Shown in pieces: positions 1 through 5,570 of a stretch of 6,127 nt of DNA. The notes beneath the pieces were generated by a model that worked only from the letters and a program-made list of their open reading frames with translations, was not told the DNA's origin and made no database searches. Source of the stretch: Caldilineae bacterium (lineage in GTDB: Bacteria > Chloroflexota > Anaerolineae > J102); NCBI GenBank assembly GCA_011176555.1, contig DUEF01000341.1:1-6127 (forward strand), given 5' to 3'. The position numbers were made by a program, and so were the translations under genes. Each line of letters starts with the position of its first letter. Position 1 is the stretch's first letter.

Positions 1-110
1 CCGTATGTCCGAATTGTCACGCTATGCTTCATAAAAAGACACCTTCTTATTCGATAGAAGAATTGAAATTGATACTTGAGGAACAGAAGAACCGGTTAGC
101 TCAACTGTAG
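1..110 (+). CDS. HNH endonuclease, C-terminal fragment (cut by window start)
   Basis: The frame beginning at base 3 reads 35 codons to a TAG at 108-110, starting VCPNCHAMLHKK and continuing with a Ser-Ile-Glu-Glu-Leu-Lys helix. The CPNCH....H pattern is the zinc-binding and catalytic end of HNH nucleases of the McrA-like type (PF01844), where PNCHxxxH is followed by a short helix carrying an IEELK-like stretch. HNH proteins cut DNA using a metal ion held by the final His. Only this C-terminal end is visible, so the N-terminal domains, the target and the start are unknown. It could belong to a restriction-like enzyme or to a small stand-alone HNH protein. By my count the segment is about 39% GC (43 of 110), far below the helicase and sulfatase genes, which suggests foreign origin. 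An attC-like palindrome starts five bases after the stop. Confidence 0.78.
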   Translation, partial: VCPNCHAMLHKKTPSYSIEELKLILEEQKNRLAQL

Positions 111-115
111 TTGCC

Positions 116-245
116 GCCTAACAAGCGCATCAACCCGACGCGGCTATCGCTGCAGTAATCGGTGGTGAACGCACATTGGAGCGAGATTTCAGGCAGAGGT
201 GGTTGTCACGCACCCGCCGCGCGGGTTATGCGCGGGCCGTTATCC
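116..245 (+). repeat. attC-like imperfect palindrome (possible integron cassette recombination site)
   Basis: The left arm (116-143) begins with GCCTAAC, which fits the attC R'' box RYYYAAC, then a 7-nt spacer, then TCAACCCGACGC (130-141), close to a typical L'' box. The right arm (217-245) begins CCGCGCGGGTTATGCGC and ends GTTATCC. The arms pair as CGCGG/CCGCG, AACCCG/CGGGTT and GCGCAT/ATGCGC, with C131 and A138 left unpaired; on the bottom strand these are a G and a T, the same extrahelical bases described for attC sites. The length of 130 bp is in the attC range, and the position just behind a stop codon is typical of a cassette. Against it, the right box GTTATCC departs from GTTRRRY at two positions, and the spacer region is partly paired. 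It may be a degenerate attC or a related dispersed palindrome. Confidence 0.6.
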
Positions 246-282
246 CAACAACGCCATCCGCACATTCTACCAACTGCCGGGG

Positions 283-313
283 CCACAACCCGCCGGGCGG
301 ACACCCACAACCC
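283..313. repeat. Direct repeats CCACAACCC flanking a GC palindrome
   Basis: CCACAACCC occurs at 283-291 and again at 305-313, so the starts are 22 bp apart, about two helical turns. Between them lies the perfect palindrome CCGCCGGGCGG (290-300). The block ends 11 bp before the -35 box of the proposed helicase promoter, which is where an activator site would be expected. No known regulator is recognised from the sequence. The rest of the 334-bp gap between the HNH stop and the helicase start holds the palindrome at 116-245 and the promoter at 325-353; I see no convincing gene in it. Confidence 0.35.
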
Positions 314-324
314 CAAGAGCAAAA

Positions 325-353
325 TTGCCCAATCCCGCCACATCGGTTATAGT
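325..353 (+). promoter_or_regulatory. Sigma-70-type promoter for the helicase gene
   Basis: TTGCCC (325-330) and TATAGT (348-353) are separated by exactly 17 bp. The -35 box matches TTGACA at four of six positions and the -10 box matches TATAAT at five of six. Transcription would start near 360, leaving a leader of about 85 nt before the helicase ATG. A short GACTT/AAGTC hairpin (412-416 with 426-430) ends directly before the ribosome binding site AAGGAG at 431-436. Confidence 0.55.
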
Positions 354-444
354 CAATCCCTGTGACTGCGAACAAACCGTTCGCCACGCCATTTTGTTGG
401 GCTAAGAGTGCGACTTGGCTCCGTGAAGTCAAGGAGTACTTCAA

Positions 445-1677
445 ATGAATTTCAAAGAATTTGGCCTCGACGCGCGCATTATGCGCGGGATCGAAGCGGT
501 GGGCTACACCACGCCCACACCCATCCAGCAGCAAGCCATCCCCGTCGTCCTGCAAGGCCGCGACGTGTTGGGACTGGCGCAGACCGGCACCGGCAAGACC
601 GCCGCCTTCATGCTGCCCATCCTGCAGCGCCTGACCCGAGGGCCGCTGCGTCGCCCGCGCGTCCTCATTGTCGCGCCCACCCGCGAGCTGGCCGAACAGA
701 CCAACGAGGCGGCGAGGGACCTGGGGCGCTTCACCAAAGTGCGCAGCGTCTCCATTTACGGCGGCGTGGGCAAACGCCCGCAACTCGAGGCCCTGCGCCG
801 CGGCGTTGAAATCGTCGTCGCCTGCCCAGGCCGCCTGCTCGACCACATCGGCGAGGGCGACATCGATCTCTCCGGCATCGAGGTGCTGGTGTTGGACGAA
901 GCCGACCGCATGTGCGACATGGGCTTCCTGCCCGACATCCGCCGCATCCTCAAACACCTGCCCGCCCGCCGCCAGACGCTCTTCTTCTCGGCCACCATGC
1001 CGGAAGACATCCGCAAATTGTCGCGAGACATCCTGCACGACCCCGTCACGGTGCAGATCGGCATGATCGCCCCGGCCAAGACGGTGTCACACGCCCTTTA
1101 TCCTGTGCCCCAAAAATCGAAAAAGGGCCTGCTGCTGGCGATGCTGGAACAGACGGCCACCGGCCGTGTGCTGATCTTCACCCGCACCAAGCGCCGCGCT
1201 CGCTTCCTCGCCCGCGACCTGGAGAAAAAAGGCTACCGCGTCTCGGCGCTGCAAGGCAACATGTCGCAGAACAAACGCCAGCGCTCGATCAACGGCTTCC
1301 GCGACGGCCAATACGACATCCTCGTCGCCACCGACATCGCCGCCCGCGGCATCGATGTGACCGAGATCTCGCACGTGATCAACTTCGACATGCCCGATAC
1401 GGTCGATGCCTACACCCACCGCATTGGCCGCACCGGCCGCGCCCTGCAGAGCGGCGAGGCCTTCACCTTCGCGGTGGCCGGGGATGAACCGATAGTGCGG
1501 GACATAGAACGCCTGTTGGGGGCCAACATCGAACGGCGGCGCTTGCCTGGTTTCGATTATGGCGGCTATTCGCCCGAAAACGAGTTCCACACCCGTCCAG
1601 CGCCGCAACAACGGAACAATGGCCGGCGCCGCAGCAATGGCGCCCAGCGCAGGCGGCGAAATCACTCCGCACGGTGA
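445..1677 (+). CDS. DEAD-box ATP-dependent RNA helicase, RhlE-like
   Basis: This 410-residue protein unwinds short RNA duplexes using ATP and probably acts in the cytoplasm on ribosome assembly, mRNA decay or structured RNA in the cold. All family motifs are present: the Q motif (GYTTPTPIQQ, 20-29), Walker A AQTGTGKT (45-52), PTREL (78-82), GG (106-107), CPGR in place of the usual TPGR (127-130), DEAD (151-154), SAT (182-184), a motif IV-like LIFTRTK (243-249), TDIAARGID (296-304) and HRIGRTGR (325-332). RecA-like domain 1 spans about residues 1-205 and domain 2 about 215-365. The last 40 residues (370-410) are rich in Arg, Asn and Gln, a basic RNA-binding tail common in RhlE proteins. There is no cysteine-rich or RRM domain of the DbpA or CsdA kind. 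AAGGAG lies 8 nt before the ATG, which fixes the start. The gene looks intact and monocistronic, although no clear terminator follows it. Confidence 0.95.
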   Translation: MNFKEFGLDARIMRGIEAVGYTTPTPIQQQAIPVVLQGRDVLGLAQTGTGKTAAFMLPILQRLTRGPLRRPRVLIVAPTRELAEQTNEAARDLGRFTKVRSVSIYGGVGKRPQLEALRRGVEIVVACPGRLLDHIGEGDIDLSGIEVLVLDEADRMCDMGFLPDIRRILKHLPARRQTLFFSATMPEDIRKLSRDILHDPVTVQIGMIAPAKTVSHALYPVPQKSKKGLLLAMLEQTATGRVLIFTRTKRRARFLARDLEKKGYRVSALQGNMSQNKRQRSINGFRDGQYDILVATDIAARGIDVTEISHVINFDMPDTVDAYTHRIGRTGRALQSGEAFTFAVAGDEPIVRDIERLLGANIERRRLPGFDYGGYSPENEFHTRPAPQQRNNGRRRSNGAQRRRRNHSAR

Positions 1678-1751
1678 AATACGCGGCTGTTGGCCCGTAT
1701 GGTTGGTGATCACAGAGCCGAAATTTAGTGTACCGAAGGATCGTAGGTGAG

Positions 1752-1780
1752 TTGCCTTATCTGAGACCATAGAGTAAAAT
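1752..1780 (+). promoter_or_regulatory. Sigma-70-type promoter for the DUF1269 gene
   Basis: TTGCCT (1752-1757) and TAAAAT (1775-1780) are spaced by 17 bp, the same spacing and nearly the same -35 box as the helicase promoter. The -10 box matches the consensus at five of six positions. Transcription from about 1787 would give a leader of roughly 170 nt. Otherwise the gap 1678-1956 contains only the hairpin at 1887-1913. Its base composition is visibly more AT-rich than the flanking genes. Confidence 0.5.
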
Positions 1781-1886
1781 GAATACTTACTACGAAAAAC
1801 GCCTTTGGTGTGGAGTAGTACAAAAACTGATCTCTGGCTTGCCTGATTTTGGCGGTCAGAAAATCGATGTAGTCATTTTATCATTC

Positions 1887-1913
1887 AGGCTCGGTCCGCT
1901 CTGGATCAAGCCT
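1887..1913 (+). other. Leader hairpin upstream of the DUF1269 gene
   Basis: AGGCT (1887-1891) pairs with AGCCT (1909-1913), and GGTCC (1893-1897) pairs with GGATC (1903-1907) through one G-U pair. One C/A mismatch separates the two stems and the loop is GCTCT. It lies in the proposed leader, 33 nt before the ribosome binding site. Only a few T residues follow, so it is a poor terminator. It could be a leader structure or chance. Confidence 0.3.
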
Positions 1914-1956
1914 TTCAACCTTGTCCATTCAGAGACACACATATTGGAGGATTTCC

Positions 1957-2805
1957 ATGTCAGAAGCACCAGTACAATTGATCGTAGCCGCTTTTCAGGA
2001 CGAAGACGGCGCCAAGAACGCTTTGAAAGAACTCAAGGCCGCCAAGAAGGAACATCTCATCAAGATCGATAATGCCGCCATCATTCGCAAGGATGAGAAA
2101 GGCAAGGTTCATATCAAAGAAACCAAGGATATGGGCGGCGGCAAGGGCGCAGTCATTGGCGGCGTCGTAGGCGCGGCGATTGGCATTCTCACCGGCGGAG
2201 CCGGACTCGTGCTGGCCGGCGGCGGCGCCCTGATCGGCGGCCTGGCTGCCAAACTGCGGGATAGCGGCTTCAAGGATGAGCGCCTGAAAAAGGTGGGCGA
2301 AGGCCTGACCCCCGGCAGCTCGGCCATTGTCGCTGTCATCGAGCACAAATGGGTTCCTGAACTCGAGAAGGAGATGCAGGAAGCGGGCGCTGATGTGCTG
2401 ACCGAAGCTATCTCCGCTGATATCGCCGCTCAACTGGAAACGGGAGGCGAAGTGTCCTATTCCGCACTGTCTACTGAAGACAGCCTGACCACCAGCCGCG
2501 TGGCGGGAAATGAAGAGCAGGTCGAGATGAGCCAGACCATTTTCACCGACGATGCGACCGAGCATGTCGAAGCTGTGGCCAATGAAACCGGCGTCGCCGC
2601 CAGTCACACGGTCGAGACAGCCGAGGGCGTTGCTGCAGAAGCAGTCGCCGTGACCGAAGATGCCGCCGCCTACATGGCAGGCGTGGCCACAGATGAAGGC
2701 ACTGCTGTCGTCGGCGTGGTGGCCGAGGCTGAACCTGAAGAACAAGCTCCGGAAGCCCTGGAAGCCGGGGAAGAGCAGGAAGAGGGTGACGCGGAAGACG
2801 CTTGA
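1957..2805 (+). CDS. DUF1269 family protein with a long acidic C-terminal tail
   Basis: The product is 282 residues. Residues 1-57 form an alpha/beta segment starting APVQLIVAAFQDEDGAKNALKELK, typical of the DUF1269 family (PF06897). Residues 60-98 are a Gly/Ala-rich hydrophobic stretch (KGAVIGGVVGAAIG..., GGGALIGGLAAKL) that could enter or span the membrane as a glycine-zipper-like hairpin. Residues 104-162 return to a soluble fold with GLTPGSSAIVAVIEHKWVPELEKEM. The function of the family is not established; members are often annotated as membrane proteins. Most family members I know end near 160-180 residues, so the extra tail (about 185-282), built of Ala, Val, Glu, Asp and Thr and ending in a run of acidic residues, is unusual and probably disordered. 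The start is ATG 1957, with TTGGAGG 6 nt upstream; a TTG at 1921 in the same frame has no such support. Confidence 0.82.
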   Translation: MSEAPVQLIVAAFQDEDGAKNALKELKAAKKEHLIKIDNAAIIRKDEKGKVHIKETKDMGGGKGAVIGGVVGAAIGILTGGAGLVLAGGGALIGGLAAKLRDSGFKDERLKKVGEGLTPGSSAIVAVIEHKWVPELEKEMQEAGADVLTEAISADIAAQLETGGEVSYSALSTEDSLTTSRVAGNEEQVEMSQTIFTDDATEHVEAVANETGVAASHTVETAEGVAAEAVAVTEDAAAYMAGVATDEGTAVVGVVAEAEPEEQAPEALEAGEEQEEGDAEDA

Positions 2806-2842
2806 TTATTCTGAGTAATCGAACTTACTGGCTACCCTGCCT

Positions 2843-2871
2843 TTGAGTTCAACGGTAAATCACTGTACCCT
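2843..2871 (+). promoter_or_regulatory. Weak candidate promoter before the sulfatase
   Basis: TTGAGT (2843-2848) and TACCCT (2866-2871) have a 17-bp spacer. The -10 box keeps only the key TA and the final T, so this is weak. If used, transcription would begin near 2878, inside the left arm of the hairpin at 2875-2910. The alternative is that the sulfatase is transcribed only by read-through from the DUF1269 gene. Confidence 0.25.
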
Positions 2872-2874
2872 GTA

Positions 2875-2910
2875 GCCCCCTGCTATGCCGTGTTTGGCAT
2901 GGTAGGGGGC
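2875..2910 (+). terminator. Strong hairpin between the DUF1269 gene and the sulfatase; terminator or attenuator
   Basis: GCCCCCTGCTATGCC (2875-2889) pairs with GGCATGGTAGGGGGC (2896-2910) over 15 bp, two of them G-U, with a 6-nt loop (GTGTTT). The tract after it, GTCTTATT, is a poor U-run. It lies 69 bases after the DUF1269 stop, as expected for a terminator. It also ends only 12 nt before the AAGGAT ribosome binding site of the sulfatase, leaving no room for a separate promoter downstream. Confidence 0.6.
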
Positions 2911-2936
2911 GTCTTATTAAAAAAGGATGACAATCC

Positions 2937-5363
2937 ATGTCACTTGACGAGTACAAACCTGGAACCGCGTTCCCTGGCGTTATCGGGCGCACGGTGGATC
3001 AATCAGAACCGGCCTGGCCAGAACCGCTTCGCGCCAGAGAAGGCGCACCCAACGTACTGTTCATCGTCCTCGATGACACCGGTTTCGGGCAACTCGGCTG
3101 CTACGGCTCACCTATCGAGACGCCGAATCTGGACAGCCTGGCCGCCAATGGTCTGGCTTACAACAACATGCACACCACGGCGCTCTGTTCGCCGACGCGC
3201 ACTTGCATTCTCACCGGCCGCAACCATCACTCCAACGGCATGGCCTGCATCACGGAAGCCTCGACAGGCTACCCTGGGGCCAACGGGAACATTCCCTTCG
3301 AGAACGGTTTTCTGTCGGAAATGCTTTTACAAGAGGGTTACAATACCTACGCCATCGGCAAGTGGCATCTGACCCCCGCCGATCAGATTTCGGCGGCTGG
3401 CCCTTATGAGCGTTGGCCGCTGGGCCGTGGCTTCGAGCGTTTCTACGGCTTCCTGGGTGGCGAGACCCACCAGTACTACCCCGAATTGGTGTATGACAAC
3501 CACCAGGTCGAGCCCCCGAAGACGCCGGAAGAAGGTTACCATGTGACCGAGGACCTGGTGGACAAGGCGATCAGTTTCATTGCTGACGCCAAGCAGGTGG
3601 CCCCCAACAAGCCTTTCTTCATGTACTTCTGCACCGGCGCTATGCACGCCCCCCATCATGTGCCCAAGGAATGGTCCGACCAATACGCCGGCCAATTCGA
3701 CGATGGCTGGGAAGCTTACCGGGAAAAGACATTCGCCCGCCAGAAAGAACTGGGCATCGCCCCGCCAGACGCCGAACTCTCCCGCCATGATCCCGATGTC
3801 AAACCCTGGGATGAATGTTCGCCGGAAGAGCAGAAGTTGTACGCCCGCATGATGGAAGTCTTCGCTGGTTTTCTCTCGCACACCGACCATCACATCGGTC
3901 GTCTGCTGGACTTCCTCAAGGCCACGGGCGAATTCGAGAACACCCTGATCATGGTCATCTCCGACAACGGCGCCAGCTCGGAGGGCGGACCACAGGGCTC
4001 GGTCAACGAAAATCTCTTCTTCAACAACGTACCCGAATCGCTAGAGGCGAATTTGGCCGCCCTCGACGAACTCGGTGGCCCGAATTACTTCAACCATTAC
4101 GCCTGGGGCTGGACGTGGGCCGGCAACACGCCCTTCCGCCGTTGGAAGCGGGAGACCTACCGCGGCGGCATCAGCGATCCCTTTATCGTCCACTACCCCA
4201 AGGGCATCGAGGCCAAAGGCGAGATCCGCACACAATACGCCCATGCCATCGATATGGTCCCCACTGTGCTCGACCTTCTGGATATCGACCCGCCCGAGCG
4301 CGTCAAAGGCGTCACCCAATCGCCCATCGAGGGCGTGAGCTTCGCTCACACCTTCGAGGATCCCGCGGTCGCCAGCAAACGGCATACCCAGTACTTCGAG
4401 ATGATGGGGCACCGCTCCATCTACCACAATGGCTGGCGGGCGGTCTGCCCCTGGCCTGGCCCCTCCTTTACGGAATCGGGCGGGTTCTTCGGCGATCCGA
4501 TCTCGGCCGAGAAGTTAACCGAGCTGGACGCCAACCACTGGGAACTCTACCATGTGGACGAGGATTTCGCCGAAAATTATAATCTCGCTCCCAGAAAACA
4601 TCTGAGCGGACTCGAGCGCGTGGGGGAAGCGCTGGGTTTGATCGAAGAGACGCCGGAAGAAGCAGCCCACCGCGCCAAACTGATCGAATTGATCGCCCAG
4701 TGGTATGTGGAAGCGGGCAAATACAACGTGCTACCCGTGGATGGCCGCGGTGTGGCGCGCTTTGCCGAAGAACGCCCGCAGATCGCCAAGGACCGCACCA
4801 GCTACACCTTCTATCCGCACACCCAATCCGTGCCCTTCAACGCCGGGCCGCGCCTGCTCAACCGCGCGCACAGCATCACCGCCGACGTGGAGATCCCAGA
4901 AGATGGAGTCGAAGGCGCTCTGGTCTCTTTCGGCGGCACCGACGGCGGTTATGCGTTCTATGTTCAGGATGGCAAGTTGCAGTATGTCCATAACTACGTG
5001 GCCCGCGACTACCTGCACGTGGCCGCTACAGAAGCGCTGCCAACGGGCCGCCACGAACTGCGTTACGAATTCGAGGTGACGGGGCCGCCCGACATCGCCA
5101 ACGGCAAAGGCGCGCCCGGTCGGGCGCAACTCTACATCGACGGCAAACTGGTGGGGCAGGCTGAATTCCCGCACACCACGCCGCTGAGCCTGGGGCTGAC
5201 CGGCGGCATCACCGTCGGCGCCGATCCCGGAGCGCCGGTAGCGCCGTTTTACAAGCCGCCCTTCGAGTTTACAGGCGAGATCTACAGCCTGACCTTTGAT
5301 GTCAGCGGCGATGTCATCCAGGACGACGAGGCTGAGATGCGCATGATCATGGCGCGACAATAA
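2937..5363 (+). CDS. Arylsulfatase, long AtsA-like type with C-terminal beta-rich domain
   Basis: This 808-residue enzyme hydrolyses sulfate esters, releasing sulfate and an alcohol or phenol. The sulfatase domain starts at PNVLFIVLDDTGFG (38-51), where D46 and D47 are metal ligands. C84 in CSPTR (84-88) is the cysteine converted to formylglycine. Other active-site residues visible are K142 and H144 (IGKWHL), H237 (GAMHAPHH), D343 and N344 (SDNG) and probably K404 (RWKRETYRGG). The stretch WPLGRGFERFYGFLGGETHQYYPELVYDNH resembles the roughly 780-residue mycobacterial arylsulfatases rather than short secreted ones. Residues from about 622 to 795 form a separate beta-rich region, perhaps a lectin-like sandwich. 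No signal peptide or membrane anchor is present, so it is probably cytosolic. An FGE-type maturase is needed and is not encoded here. AAAGGA lies 9 nt before the ATG. The natural substrate cannot be read from the sequence. Confidence 0.93.
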   Translation: MSLDEYKPGTAFPGVIGRTVDQSEPAWPEPLRAREGAPNVLFIVLDDTGFGQLGCYGSPIETPNLDSLAANGLAYNNMHTTALCSPTRTCILTGRNHHSNGMACITEASTGYPGANGNIPFENGFLSEMLLQEGYNTYAIGKWHLTPADQISAAGPYERWPLGRGFERFYGFLGGETHQYYPELVYDNHQVEPPKTPEEGYHVTEDLVDKAISFIADAKQVAPNKPFFMYFCTGAMHAPHHVPKEWSDQYAGQFDDGWEAYREKTFARQKELGIAPPDAELSRHDPDVKPWDECSPEEQKLYARMMEVFAGFLSHTDHHIGRLLDFLKATGEFENTLIMVISDNGASSEGGPQGSVNENLFFNNVPESLEANLAALDELGGPNYFNHYAWGWTWAGNTPFRRWKRETYRGGISDPFIVHYPKGIEAKGEIRTQYAHAIDMVPTVLDLLDIDPPERVKGVTQSPIEGVSFAHTFEDPAVASKRHTQYFEMMGHRSIYHNGWRAVCPWPGPSFTESGGFFGDPISAEKLTELDANHWELYHVDEDFAENYNLAPRKHLSGLERVGEALGLIEETPEEAAHRAKLIELIAQWYVEAGKYNVLPVDGRGVARFAEERPQIAKDRTSYTFYPHTQSVPFNAGPRLLNRAHSITADVEIPEDGVEGALVSFGGTDGGYAFYVQDGKLQYVHNYVARDYLHVAATEALPTGRHELRYEFEVTGPPDIANGKGAPGRAQLYIDGKLVGQAEFPHTTPLSLGLTGGITVGADPGAPVAPFYKPPFEFTGEIYSLTFDVSGDVIQDDEAEMRMIMARQ

Positions 5364-5401
5364 CCAGGTTACGCTGCAAATATACGTTGTGTGCGTTAAT
5401 C

Positions 5402-5467
5402 CGTATTGTGTAGTGCGTGGTTCGTTGGATAGGTGTCAAGAGAGCGGAACACGTACTACGCAATACG
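5402..5467. repeat. Long inverted repeat between the sulfatase and the membrane protein gene
   Basis: Bases 5402-5419 pair with 5450-5467 over 18 positions, 16 of them Watson-Crick and two G-U. Pairing continues imperfectly inward (5421-5426 with 5443-5448), leaving a small loop. The arms contain CGTATTG / CAATACG and GTAGT / ACTAC, a vocabulary of short TACG-like words. No U-run follows, so it is a poor intrinsic terminator in either direction. It may be a dispersed palindromic repeat or a protein-binding site. Confidence 0.55.
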
Positions 5468-5478
5468 TCGCTTTATGG

Positions 5479-5505
5479 TTGCAGCTTCGCCACCTATGCT
5501 ATACT
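5479..5505 (+). promoter_or_regulatory. Extended -10 promoter for the membrane protein gene
   Basis: TATACT (5500-5505) is preceded by TGC (5497-5499), giving the extended -10 motif TGnTATACT, which matches TATAAT at five of six positions. A TTGCAG at 5479-5484 is only 15 bp away, short for a -35 box, but extended -10 promoters need it less. Transcription would start near 5512, about 59 nt before the start codon. Confidence 0.5.
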
Positions 5506-5570
5506 CTACAGGAACGTATCGCGGTTCGTGATATTCTCCCGCTTCCAGGCGGCAACCGGATGATGATTCC

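Noticed and set aside
243..402. Possible second attC-like site from TCCCAAC (243-249) to GTTGGGC (396-402)
   Set aside because: GTTGGGC fits GTTRRRY, but the arms pair over only about 8 bases, the span is long, and the right end lies in the helicase leader.
226..1038. Long minus-strand reading frame of 270 codons across the helicase gene
   Set aside because: It mirrors the helicase codons in a GC-rich gene, shows no recognisable domain, and runs from the helicase into the upstream palindrome.
1678..1740. Terminator directly behind the helicase
   Set aside because: Only a 5-bp CGGCT/AGCCG pair with a long loop and no T-run was found.
1087..1770. Minus-strand frame of 227 codons over the helicase 3' end
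   Set aside because: It is antisense to conserved helicase motifs, without a family signature.
1960..2745. Minus-strand frame of 261 codons over the DUF1269 gene
   Set aside because: The sense frame has a strong ribosome binding site and a family match; the antisense frame has neither.
5361..5371. Palindrome TAACCAGGTTA at the sulfatase stop codon
   Set aside because: Five-base arms with a one-base centre are too short to call a site or terminator.
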